Translations under genes and position numbers: made by a program
Assembly: GCA_003820375.1 (NCBI GenBank)
Contig: RPQH01000003.1
Span: forward strand, 1 to 64,000
Direction: 5' to 3'
Length of the DNA: 64,000 nt
From: Ignavibacteriota bacterium
GTDB lineage: Bacteria > Bacteroidota > Ignavibacteria > Tepidaquicellales > OLB5
The notes under the pieces: generated by a model
Seen by the model: the letters and a program-made list of their open reading frames with translations, nothing else
Told to the model about the DNA's origin: nothing
Database searches by the model: none
Shown here: positions 10,255 to 19,411 of the stretch, one piece after another
How positions within the stretch are numbered: position 1 is the stretch's first letter
How the letters are laid out: every line of letters starts with the position of its first letter

Positions 10255-11006
10255 ACCGGTAAAACCTGAGACAACGAGAAAAAGTTTTTTATCATCATAT
10301 TTGAAAATAACCGCTTACTCCTTGTAAAACTATCCGGTTTGCATGATTATTAATTTATAAATTGAGCCGGATTTCCTCATTTTTCATTGCCAATTGTTCA
10401 TTGCTCATTGCTCATTGAATTGTAAGAAAACTCCTACATATGGAAATTTTTCATTTTTATACTTTTTTGTTTCCATATCTGACCCTGAAACCGGGTTCAG
10501 AATAAAATAATTTCACGACCGGATAATTACAATTTCGATATTGACAAAGAACGACAGTGAGAAGTAACATGCAGCAGCATTCACTACTATATAAAAATAA
10601 TATAGAGATTGCCGCTTGTCAAGTTTTATCTTAAAATAGTATTGAGTGTGTGGAGTGTATTAAGTTTATGGAGTGTATTGAGCATATTTTCATGATGTGG
10701 AATATAAGAAGAGTAAGCAGGTAAGGATTCCCCTCTCGAGAGGGGAGGGAGCGAAGCGGAAGGGGTGTGTTCGGTAATGAACCTAAGGAGCTTAAAGCAT
10801 TACTTTAGCTCTAAAATAATTGCGACACACACCACCACTTTTTACCCAAAATACCGTGGGCAGGAGTACTTTTTAAAAAACCTCAATTCCTGCTTATAAT
10901 CGCCATTTTTGGAGCTATTTTTAGCACTTTGGTCACGAGTTATCTCTTTATACTGTAATAAGTTACAGCGATTTTTCGAAAAACTCTGCCCAAAACCTGC
11001 CCAAGA

Positions 11007-11071
11007 AGTGCCCGTAGAGTGACCACTGGATGAACATAAAGTGCCCGCTGAGTGACCACTGGATGAACATA
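11007..11071. repeat. 33-bp period direct repeat, 2 copies
   Basis: AGTGCCCG(TA/CT)GAGTGACCACTGGATGAACATA at 11007 and 11040. Confidence 0.85.
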
Positions 11072-11150
11072 GGTTTTTAAACCCCTGCCAAGGTACCAAT
11101 AATTTCATGTTCACGTGCAATTGGAAATTATCCAAGTCAGATTGTTTTAA

Positions 11151-11234
11151 AGGGGTAATTCGTTATGATAGTCTGGAGTTGTTAGTATAATATTTTTTGT
11201 AATTCCTGAATATCCATATCAATATCAGTAACCC
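11151..11234. repeat. CAAGGGGTAA-type dispersed element, copy A
   Basis: AGGGGTAATTCGTTA...TCTGGAGTTGTTA...CAGTAACCC shared with copy B at 11396. Confidence 0.7.
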
Positions 11235-11317
11235 TCCCGATGTCAGTTGACGCTTCTTCGGCCTGCCTGCCAACCTGTCTGCCTTGGCAGAAGCTTTGGC
11301 GCAGGCAGGGATATACG
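11235..11317. repeat. GC-rich palindromic repeat inserted at the end of copy A
   Basis: CGGCCTGCCTGCC...GGCAGAAGCTTTGGCGCAGGCAGG; separates GTAACCC from CTTGTCTAACT, which are contiguous in copy B. Confidence 0.65.
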
Positions 11318-11395
11318 ACTTGTCTAACTGCATCTTCAAATCTCTCAATACTCTATCATAACAGCAATTGTAAATCTTGTAAGCCGAAAAGTGAA

Positions 11396-11486
11396 CAAGG
11401 GGTAATTCGTTAATTTTAATCTGGAGTTGTTAATGCAATGTAATCTGTAATTTCCGTATGTCCGTATTTATTTCAGTAACCCCTTG
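11396..11486. repeat. CAAGGGGTAA-type dispersed element, copy B
   Basis: CAAGGGGTAA ... GTAACCCCTTG terminal inverted repeats. Confidence 0.75.
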
Positions 11487-11599
11487 TCTAACTCCAATTG
11501 TAAATCTTCTTAAACTCTATGAACTCTAATGCTAATTGAAACAATTATATTTCTTTCTTAAATTAGTATAATAATATTAATAAATTATAATTAAAAACT

Positions 11600-12211
11600 A
11601 TGCCGGCAAAAGATAAACGCATTGACGAATACATTGCAAAGTCACAGGATTTTGCAAAACCAATTCTCACTCACATAAGGGAGGTTGTGCATAAAGCCAT
11701 TCCCGGTGTGGAAGAAACAATGAAATGGAGCTTTCCGCACTTCGTTTATGAAGGCGAAACATTATGCAGTATGGCTTCATTCAAACAGCATTGTGCCTTC
11801 GGTTTCTGGAAAGCATCACTGATGAAAGACCCTCATAAAATTATGGATACAAAAGAAGCAATGGGTCATTTGGGAAAGATAACATCTGTAAAAGACCTGC
11901 CTTCAAATAAAATATTTACAGAATATTTAAAGGAAGCTGCAAAGCTGAACGAACAGGGTGTGAAAGTAAAGAAAGTAATTAAACCGGGTGCAAAAAAAGA
12001 AGTGGAGATTCCCGATTATTTTATGAAGTCACTAAAGAAAAATAAAACGGCATTCAAGACATTTGAAGAATTCAGTCCAAGCCATAAAAGAGAATATGTT
12101 GAATGGATTACTGAAGCTAAAACAGATGAAACAAAAAATAAACGATTGGAAACAGCCATTGAGTGGATGGCAGAAGGAAAAATCAGAAACTGGAAATACG
12201 TTAAGAAATAA
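11600..12211 (+). CDS. YdeI/OmdA-like protein with DUF1801 domain
   Basis: 'VEETMKWSFPHFVYEGETLCSMASFKQHCAFGFWK' and 'TFEEFSPSHKREYVEWITEAKTDETKNKRLETAIEWMAEGK'. Confidence 0.85.
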   Translation: MPAKDKRIDEYIAKSQDFAKPILTHIREVVHKAIPGVEETMKWSFPHFVYEGETLCSMASFKQHCAFGFWKASLMKDPHKIMDTKEAMGHLGKITSVKDLPSNKIFTEYLKEAAKLNEQGVKVKKVIKPGAKKEVEIPDYFMKSLKKNKTAFKTFEEFSPSHKREYVEWITEAKTDETKNKRLETAIEWMAEGKIRNWKYVKK

Positions 12212-12217
12212 ATAAAC

Positions 12218-12345
12218 AATGAGCAATTAGCAATGAACAATGAGCAATTAGCAATGAACAATGAGCAATTAGCAATGAACAATGAGCAATTAGCAATGAA
12301 GAATTAGCAATGAGCAATTAGCAATGAGCAATGAAGAATTAGCAA
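12218..12345. repeat. ~21-bp tandem repeat array
   Basis: AACAATGAGCAATTAGCAATG repeated, degenerating at the 3' side. Confidence 0.9.
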
Positions 12346-12346
12346 T

Positions 12347-12436
12347 CAGTCACGTAGTGACGCGGCGTATTAGCGAAATAAACACCAGATATAATTAATC
12401 ACGTAGTGACGAAACGTAATAGCAAAATTAACAATC
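12347..12436. repeat. TCACGTAGTGACG palindromic repeat, two tandem copies
   Basis: CAGTCACGTAGTGACGCGGCGTATTAGCG... and ATTAATCACGTAGTGACGAAACGTAATAGC. Confidence 0.7.
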
Positions 12437-12452
12437 AATCAGGATAAAAATA

Positions 12453-12902
12453 ATGAGCAGTTTATTTAAAATAGAAGACAACAAAACAGTACTTAAAAGA
12501 ATCGGGAAGCTTACACCTGAAACTCCCGCACAATGGGGAAAGATGAACGTAAGCCAGATGCTTGCACATTGCTGTGTTCCATTCGAATCAGCTCTTGGTG
12601 ACAAAAAATTAGGAAGAACGTTTTTCAGCTACCTTTTTGGAGCAATTGCAAAAAAACAATTGGCAAATACTAAACCATTTAGAAAAGATATGCCGACAGA
12701 TAAACGGTTTGTGATTTCAGACAACAGAAATTTTGAACAGGAGAAAAAGAAATTAATTTCAATTGTTGAAAGATTTTATAATGCCGGACCTGAAAAAATA
12801 TCAAAAGACCCGCACCCGTTCTTTGGTAAAATGACACCGGAACAATGGGATATGCTGATGTGGAAACACCTTGATCATCATTTGAGCCAATTTGGTGCGT
12901 AA
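12453..12902 (+). CDS. DUF1569 (DinB-like) protein
   Basis: 'KRIGKLTPETPAQWGKMNVSQMLAHC...HPFFGKMTPEQWDMLMWKHLDHHLSQFG'. Confidence 0.85.
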   Translation: MSSLFKIEDNKTVLKRIGKLTPETPAQWGKMNVSQMLAHCCVPFESALGDKKLGRTFFSYLFGAIAKKQLANTKPFRKDMPTDKRFVISDNRNFEQEKKKLISIVERFYNAGPEKISKDPHPFFGKMTPEQWDMLMWKHLDHHLSQFGA

Positions 12903-12905
12903 AAT

Positions 12906-13026
12906 TTACTAATCCGGGTTCTTTTACTCATCCTATGACTATCTATTTAAGTACAGAAAATCTTTACAAATATTAATGTGTAATTAATAAGTAGTCATAG
13001 GATGAGTAGAAAACCAGGATTAGTAA
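12906..13026. repeat. Long imperfect inverted repeat (36-bp arms), MITE-like or bidirectional terminator
   Basis: TTACTAATCCGGGTTCTTTTACTCATCCTATGACTA vs reverse complement of GTAGTCATAGGATGAGTAGAAAACCAGGATTAGTAA. Confidence 0.9.
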
Positions 13027-13032
13027 CTATAA

Positions 13033-13338
13033 TTATTTAGGCACATCAAAATTTGTTCCAGGTCTTTCAGTTTGCATCACCTTCCAGTACTTAGCACCAT
13101 CCGGAGTTCTGTCAAGTATTTTAGCAGATACAAGCTCGCGCCTCACTGTCTGATGGTCGCCAAATGAAATAGCAGTTTTTATCATTTCGTTCACTTCTTT
13201 TTCGTTGTAAGTCTTATCCGTTTCAAATTTTTCACTTATCATATCAAGTGCCGCTTTTCTTTTATCCTGCTTAGAAGGCCATTGCTTAAGCTTACCTTCT
13301 TTATCAAGAAAACCTTTTAATTCTGTTTCGTAGGGCAT
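13033..13338 (-). CDS. DUF2087 domain protein
   Basis: 'LKGFLDKEGKLKQWPSKQDKRKAALDMISEKFETDKTYNEKEVNEMI...GDHQTVRRELV'. Confidence 0.85.
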   Translation of the reverse strand: MPYETELKGFLDKEGKLKQWPSKQDKRKAALDMISEKFETDKTYNEKEVNEMIKTAISFGDHQTVRRELVSAKILDRTPDGAKYWKVMQTERPGTNFDVPK

Positions 13339-14855
13339 TACTTTTTCTCCTTTAAATATTTTATTAAAGCAAGCCGGATGTCGTTCCTTAAATCAGATTT
13401 ATCATCTGCCTGCGGTTCCAATATTTTCAAAATGCCTGGATTATCTCTTTTTAAAAATGACATATTTTGTTCCATACCCGTTAACAGGTAATCCGATACA
13501 GCAATATTATACGTGTCAGTTTCAATAATACCGTGACCGTTAAATCCCCATGATACCGATGAAGAATCGTATTGAATGCCGTAATACTGCAGGAAACCTC
13601 TGCTTCCCCTGTTGGCAATGCCGGTATTCAATATTTTTAAGAGCAGTTCTCCTGTAACTTCAATCTCAATTATTTTTCCCCCAAACGGCAGGGTACGTAT
13701 AATATCATACTGAGATATTTCACCCATCAGATTATCATCAATTCTCACCGAGCCGCTGTTAAAGATTGCCGCTGTGGAATTTCTTGAAACACTATACATA
13801 GCTTCACCGATTACTTTACCCAGGTTTGTCTCATAAAACCTGTTGTTTATTTCAAGCCCGTCAAGCGGTTCATTGAGCGTGGTTACAATTTCATTTGGCT
13901 CAAATCCCTTTGAACGGAAACCGCTGAAAGCTCTGTCAACCCATTTATTCACTGTCTCAGATGTAGCCCCGTCATTCTTTATTGCCGTATCAATTGTTTT
14001 TAATTCCGATTCAATCTTTAATTTTTTTCTTTTGGTATCATATAAAAGATGATGGACGTAAACAGATTTTGCATTGGCATCTGCTTTGGCAATTATGGTT
14101 TCGTCCTGTGTAACATACATATTAAAATGCTCATGTCCTCCCATAATGAATTTTATTTCCGGCATGGCGGCGGCAAGCTCTTTATCCTGCTGGATGGTTA
14201 AATGAGTCATTGCAATCAGGAAATCTATGCTGTCTTTAATTTCACTATATATTCTTTTTCCTGCATCCACAGAGTTTTCATAATATACATAGGGCTGCTT
14301 ATTAACATCGATGCAAAGTGCTATCATCCCGACTCTTACCATTTTTTTCCCGGAGGAAGGTATTTTCAAAATAACATATTGCGGAATTGGATGGTCTATC
14401 CTCCTGAATGATTGCCGCAAGCCATTTTGGTCATGATATACATTTGATGAAATCCATTCAAATTTTGATTCATCCATTCTATCCTGCAGAACCTCATATT
14501 TATAATCAAACTCATGATTACCAAACATAGCAAAATCCAGACCGAGAGTATTCAATACATCAATCATCTGTGCCCCGTTAATTCTTTTACCTTCGAACTC
14601 AGCGGTACCAAGTGCAGAAGGACTAATGAAATCACCCGGCAGTACAGTATATGTATTTGGATTTTGCTTCAATAATTGTTTTCTTAATTCAGCAACACGT
14701 GATAGCCCGCCGTATTTACCGCCTTCAAGGGGGGTAATCTCGTAAACATCATTCATATGGAGGAATACAATATCTACGACCTTTGCATATTGAATGCTGC
14801 AGGTAAACAGGAATAAAAATGTAAGCTTATAAAGCAGGGCAGCTCTTTTAAACAA
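13338..14855 (-). CDS. 5'-nucleotidase / metallophosphatase (UshA-like)
   Basis: 'FLHMNDVYEITPLEGGKYGGLSR', 'MFGNHEFDYK', 'FNSGSVRIDDNLMGEISQYDIIRTLPFG'. Confidence 0.92.
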   Translation of the reverse strand: MFKRAALLYKLTFLFLFTCSIQYAKVVDIVFLHMNDVYEITPLEGGKYGGLSRVAELRKQLLKQNPNTYTVLPGDFISPSALGTAEFEGKRINGAQMIDVLNTLGLDFAMFGNHEFDYKYEVLQDRMDESKFEWISSNVYHDQNGLRQSFRRIDHPIPQYVILKIPSSGKKMVRVGMIALCIDVNKQPYVYYENSVDAGKRIYSEIKDSIDFLIAMTHLTIQQDKELAAAMPEIKFIMGGHEHFNMYVTQDETIIAKADANAKSVYVHHLLYDTKRKKLKIESELKTIDTAIKNDGATSETVNKWVDRAFSGFRSKGFEPNEIVTTLNEPLDGLEINNRFYETNLGKVIGEAMYSVSRNSTAAIFNSGSVRIDDNLMGEISQYDIIRTLPFGGKIIEIEVTGELLLKILNTGIANRGSRGFLQYYGIQYDSSSVSWGFNGHGIIETDTYNIAVSDYLLTGMEQNMSFLKRDNPGILKILEPQADDKSDLRNDIRLALIKYLKEKK

Positions 14856-14862
14856 ATATTTT

Positions 14863-16165
14863 TTATTTTATTTTTTTTCTTTTAAAATAAATTACAATCA
14901 ACGAAAATAATATAATTCCAGTTATTATGAAATATATATTATTCTTTCCTGAATCCAATGAAGATTTTTGTATATTATTCTCTTCAATTATATTACCTGA
15001 CTTTTCTCCGCATTTTAATAACTCAGGATATTTTGCAGCTTCATCCCTATCGGGGGGAGGAGTATCTTTCAGGAACTCAACACCATTATATGCATCTTCA
15101 ATCAATTTACGGTTTGTCTTATAAGAGTATTCTTCAAGTTTTTCATTTACGATGCCTTCATTGTTTGCAGTTACATCAATTAATTTTACAGGTGTTGAGC
15201 AATCAAAATCAAGAGATGCAAAATCTATGTACTGGATATCTGAATTTTTTACAGTTTTATAAAAACACCTTCAGGTTTTTAATATCATAAATTATGCTCC
15301 AAACCGTATAGCCATTTCCCTGCTCAACACTTTTCAATACATCAAATCCGTAATCAACTGCAGTTCTTTCCGGTGACAATGTGTAAGATTTTATCATTGA
15401 ACAAGCTTTCACAAATCTATCGAGTGAGCTTTTGCTTTCTATCATCGGTTGATTACCCCCGAAACCTTTAAATCTTTTCAAATAACCGGTTGAGTTTTCG
15501 TAGGTATCATTTGTTAATGCAGTCACAGGCATAGTTTCGCCGGTATGATAAACAAGCTTACCATCCAGATATTCAATGCTGACGGTTTTTCCTGTTTTAT
15601 CCGTTACAAGGTAATGAACAGGAACCGACCTGTTTGATATTCTTATTTTAGAATCGGTTGCAATTACTTCATCAATTGTTGCACTGTTATCCAGTTGATA
15701 TTGAATCCACTGCAATATATTAACGACGGGGCGGGTATCCGGTACCGGAAATTTCGTTTCATCAAGCCACATAAGCTCGATAACGAGACCTGCTTCGTTC
15801 ATTCCGCCTGATGGAAACTCCCTGCCGTACTGATTAAATGTCACACTCCCATACTTTGATGTCCACTCAGCCGCTATGGAATTTGGACCAACCATTGAGC
15901 GTTTTACTACATCTTTTTTATTAACAATTACCAATCCATAGCTTATCATCCAGTCGTAATTTTTACCGAATACAAGCTCGTTATCCGTATTGATGCAAAA
16001 TGTAGTACATGCATAAGCTGAGTAATTAAGGATAAAACCAAGGGCAATAATGGAGAGAATGGTTTTTATATGTATCATCATAACTTTAAATATAGTAAGT
16101 AATAAATAGTAAAAGGCGGAAATCATCTTAAAAATTCCATAGATTATTTTGCGGTAATCCGGCAA
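14863..16165 (-). pseudogene. Choloylglycine hydrolase/NAAA-like Ntn hydrolase with C-terminal TM anchor, split by +1 frameshift near 15260
   Basis: 15257..16165 ends ...IIYDIKNLKVFL*; the adjacent frame continues YKTVKNSDIQYIDFASLDFDCSTPVKLIDVTANNEG...LIEDAY into 14863..15105. Confidence 0.85.
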
Positions 16166-16201
16166 TCACCGGACACTCCATACACACTTAACACACTCAT
16201 G

Positions 16202-16301
16202 CACTTAGCAGTAACACGGTTACTGCACTCCAAAAACTTAACACACTCTTGCACTTAGCAGTAACACGGTTACTGCACTCCAAAAACTCAACACACTCTA
16301 T
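16202..16301. repeat. 50-bp tandem repeat x2, each with a perfect hairpin
   Basis: GCACTTAGCAGTAACACGGTTACTGCACTCCAAAAACT(T/C)AACACACTC; hairpin GCAGTAAC-ACG-GTTACTGC. Confidence 0.9.
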
Positions 16302-16708
16302 ACACTCGCAATGCATTTCAATTCAATCGCGATCGGAGTTGGCAAAGATTTTATTTCAATTGTTGTCCTGCATGGTTGGTTATCTTTGAAATACTCAGCA
16401 TACAATTTGTTATACGCAGGAAAATCATCCTTCATGTTAGTGAGAAATACAGTAACATCAATTAATTTATCCCATGAAGAGCCTGCTTCCTCCAGTATCC
16501 ATCTTACATTCTGGAAAACCGAACGGCACTGGATTTCAATGTCGTACGAAATAATATTCCCCTTTTCATCAAGCTCTACACCGGGAATTTTCCTGCTGCC
16601 CCGTTCTCTTGGTCCCACTCCTGAAAGGAATAACAAATTTCCCAAACGCTTTGCATGAGGATATAAACCAACAGGTTCGGGCGCACGTGATGAGTTTATT
16701 GAGTCCAT
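16298..16708 (-). CDS. RidA family protein
   Basis: 'PVGLYPHAKRLGNLLFLSGVGPRERG...VFQNVRWILEEAGSSWDKLIDVTVFLTNMKDDFPAYNKLYAEYF...PCRTTIEIKSLP'. Confidence 0.92.
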   Translation of the reverse strand: MDSINSSRAPEPVGLYPHAKRLGNLLFLSGVGPRERGSRKIPGVELDEKGNIISYDIEIQCRSVFQNVRWILEEAGSSWDKLIDVTVFLTNMKDDFPAYNKLYAEYFKDNQPCRTTIEIKSLPTPIAIELKCIASV

Positions 16709-16730
16709 TAAGTTTGTTAAGTTTGTTAAA

Positions 16731-17025
16731 TTGTCTGAATCACAGATTTCGCTGATATTTTTCTTATATCACTGATAGATGATGATTATCTGAATCACAG
16801 ATTTCACTGAAAAATGATTGTACTGATAATATTTCGAAATCATGATTAAGTATCAGAAACGAATAAACATAATCTTAACACAAATAAACCAAGGTTACTA
16901 AGTTCAAAAGGAAATAGAAATAAATAAGAGCACCTTTGTGTTCTTTGTCTTCTTTGTAAACTTGGTGTTAAAGCTTTTTTATCAGTGACATCAGCAAAAA
17001 TCTGTGTAATCTGTGATTCAGACAA
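16731..17025. repeat. Inverted-repeat-bounded element lacking a convincing gene
   Basis: Perfect 18-bp TTGTCTGAATCACAGATT / AATCTGTGATTCAGACAA termini; internal (C)TTTGTGT...CTTTGT repeats. Confidence 0.75.
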
Positions 17026-17194
17026 CAATCAATATCAGTTATCCAATTTAAAATTTTTTGATTGCAAAAACAAGTAATGAAAATTCTAATTAATATTTGC
17101 AAAAATTCAATAGATTACAAACTATGCAAATTTTGAACGTTGTTATAACATCAAATATGTTTTATATTATAAAAGTTTTTAAGCAAATATTTAA

Positions 17195-17800
17195 ATGCAG
17201 CTAAAAAGATTTTCCTATCTGCCGTTTATACTTTTCCTGTTGCCGTTTATTTTCAATAATGGTAACATAAATTATTCCCGGGAATTATCTTCAGACATAA
17301 CGGATTCTCTAAACCAGGATACGGGCGTAATGCATGATTATATAGAATTCATTCCGGAAAAAGAAATAGAAGCATTGAGAAAAGCTCCGTATTTGATTTC
17401 TGTTAATTATTTTCATAATGCAAATGAATTTATGGACAGCTTAAAATCAAAAGGATTTACTGCAGAAGTTTATAAATGGGAAAAAGACCCGGAGTTCAAA
17501 TCATTTGATGATTACAGCACAATCTGGCTCGGTAATAATGTTCCCGTCGATATTACTGTTGAAGTTATTCAATTAGCAAATAATTTTTATCCGCACTTAA
17601 AATATATACACATATCAGGTGACAAACCGGGTGAGCAACCTCCTTCGCATATTCACAACAATGTATTCATTGGCGGAGCAACATCAACAGCATTAGAATA
17701 CAAGTTGAAAGCGTTAACACATGAAGATTTTATGAAGATAAACAGCAGCATGACAAAAGAAGAGCTGCATAAATATATTAGAGGATTTTATACACATTAA
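17195..17800 (+). CDS. Hypothetical protein with signal/TM N-terminus
   Basis: 201-aa ORF with hydrophobic N-terminus. Confidence 0.6.
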   Translation: MQLKRFSYLPFILFLLPFIFNNGNINYSRELSSDITDSLNQDTGVMHDYIEFIPEKEIEALRKAPYLISVNYFHNANEFMDSLKSKGFTAEVYKWEKDPEFKSFDDYSTIWLGNNVPVDITVEVIQLANNFYPHLKYIHISGDKPGEQPPSHIHNNVFIGGATSTALEYKLKALTHEDFMKINSSMTKEELHKYIRGFYTH

Positions 17801-17806
17801 TTTTTT

Positions 17807-18385
17807 ATGTCTCCCACACAAATATCAGTCGAATTAAAAAAGCAGGCAGATTATATTCTTCATGAATTGAAATTCTGTGATATACTCTCTCATTGCGGAA
17901 GGGTTATTCCAACAGGCAGCTATTTTCTTGACCTGATGATATATCCCGACATAGATTTTTATGTTACAAAAGTACCGATAGAAAAAGTATTTGAAATGGC
18001 AGGTGAACTGGTTAAATCAAATCTTGTATTTGAAGTTAAGATGGAGAAATCTGACGATGACCCAAGGATGAGAGGCGGCTATTATCTGAAGTTGTTCATT
18101 AATTACGGCAACTGGAAACGCCACTGGAAAATTGATATCTGGTTTTTGGAAGATTCACATATTGACGAAGTAATGGAAACAATGCAGAGCTTCAAAGACA
18201 GGATTACTCCGGAATTAAAGGAAAAGATTCTTAATTACAAATTCTCAGTTATAAATGAACAGCACCGCACACCTATGTACAGCGGTTATTTTATATATAA
18301 GGCAATGATAGATGAAGGAATGACGGATTATGAAGATATTACCAAATATTTAATTGATAATGGAATTAATGTAAATAAATCATAA
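17807..18385 (+). CDS. Nucleotidyltransferase-like protein
   Basis: 'GRVIPTGSYFLDLMIYPDIDFYV' resembles the GS...DxD nucleotidyltransferase core. Confidence 0.55.
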   Translation: MSPTQISVELKKQADYILHELKFCDILSHCGRVIPTGSYFLDLMIYPDIDFYVTKVPIEKVFEMAGELVKSNLVFEVKMEKSDDDPRMRGGYYLKLFINYGNWKRHWKIDIWFLEDSHIDEVMETMQSFKDRITPELKEKILNYKFSVINEQHRTPMYSGYFIYKAMIDEGMTDYEDITKYLIDNGINVNKS

Positions 18386-18470
18386 ATAATATTTTCGAAA
18401 GCAAACTTTCGGAAGTAATCCTCTTTACTTTATAATATAAAATAATTTATTCGAATAAAAAAATTAATCC

Positions 18471-19259
18471 TTATGGCTTTTTAAAAATTCCTTTATCATA
18501 TAACTCCCAGAATTTTTTAGGTGTTACTTGAAATTCACTTCTGATAGATACCTCTTTATTTGATTTTGCAGAGCTATTATATTTAAATTTGATATTGTTA
18601 AAAACAAAACTGCTTATTCCGCCCCAGCCGCGTAACTTTGAGATGTGATATACTCTTATTATTTTATTAAGTCCCCATATATAATAACACCAGTCTGTTG
18701 TTACACCATAAATAAAATCTCTTTCATGGTTTTCAATAATCACATAATTTTTATTGTGATAATATAATTCTATAGGGAAATCTTCTTTGAAATATTCACT
18801 GCTTAAATCTCTGTTCATCATACTGAATATATCATTAATAAATTTATTATGGAAATAATTAGCACTGTCATCTGCGATAAACATACCGGCTTCAAATTTC
18901 GTTGTATCAAAATCGCCATAACGTCCTCCATAGCAAGCTGTTTGGGCAATTGTAGTACCATAAAGCAAAAAATGTTTCATACTAATATCTTTACAAATAG
19001 CAAAAACAGTACTATCTCCTTTATAAACAACACTATCAAGGTTTAGGAGGATATTTTCAAGTATAGAATGTTCCGAAGATAATTCAGAAAAATCTTTAAA
19101 GTTTTTGCTATCTAATTCTCTAAGTATACCTGGACCTGATACTATAACGTTGCTCTCGTCCTGAGAATATGTATAACTTAAAAAAAGTATTAATACTAAT
19201 AATATTATCTTTATAGCCATAAACCAAATAATAAACGTATTATGATCTTGTTTATACAA
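18471..19259 (-). CDS. Hypothetical secreted protein
   Basis: 262-aa ORF with N-terminal hydrophobic segment. Confidence 0.55.
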   Translation of the reverse strand: MYKQDHNTFIIWFMAIKIILLVLILFLSYTYSQDESNVIVSGPGILRELDSKNFKDFSELSSEHSILENILLNLDSVVYKGDSTVFAICKDISMKHFLLYGTTIAQTACYGGRYGDFDTTKFEAGMFIADDSANYFHNKFINDIFSMMNRDLSSEYFKEDFPIELYYHNKNYVIIENHERDFIYGVTTDWCYYIWGLNKIIRVYHISKLRGWGGISSFVFNNIKFKYNSSAKSNKEVSIRSEFQVTPKKFWELYDKGIFKKP

Positions 19260-19411
19260 AATAAAACAAATTTCATTAAAATGATATTATTTTAAAATTA
19301 TAATCAAAAGAAATAATTTATATCATTGAAGTTGTAATAATAATTCCTGAATTTGATTATTCAAATAGCCGGATTATTTATTAAAATAATTACAAACTAT
19401 AGAATACAGCC

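Noticed and set aside
11111-11124. Second parS-like site (ATGTTCACGTGCAATT)
   Set aside because: Only the central TTCACGTG core matches; the palindrome is broken.
10842-11348. ORFs 10842..11135 and 11163..11348 as proteins
   Set aside because: They translate repeats: the 33-bp duplication gives CSSSGHS(A)GT, and the GC-rich palindrome gives 'ACAKASAKADRLAGR', a known repeat-derived artefact peptide pattern.
12016-12282. ORFs 12016..12282 and 12032..12226
   Set aside because: Antisense to the YdeI-like gene and to the 21-bp repeat array (FIANCSLFIANCSL...).
16846-17028. 60-aa ORF inside the TTGTCTGAATCACAG element
   Set aside because: Built from degenerate CTTTGTGT repeats and the terminal inverted repeat; no protein-like conservation.
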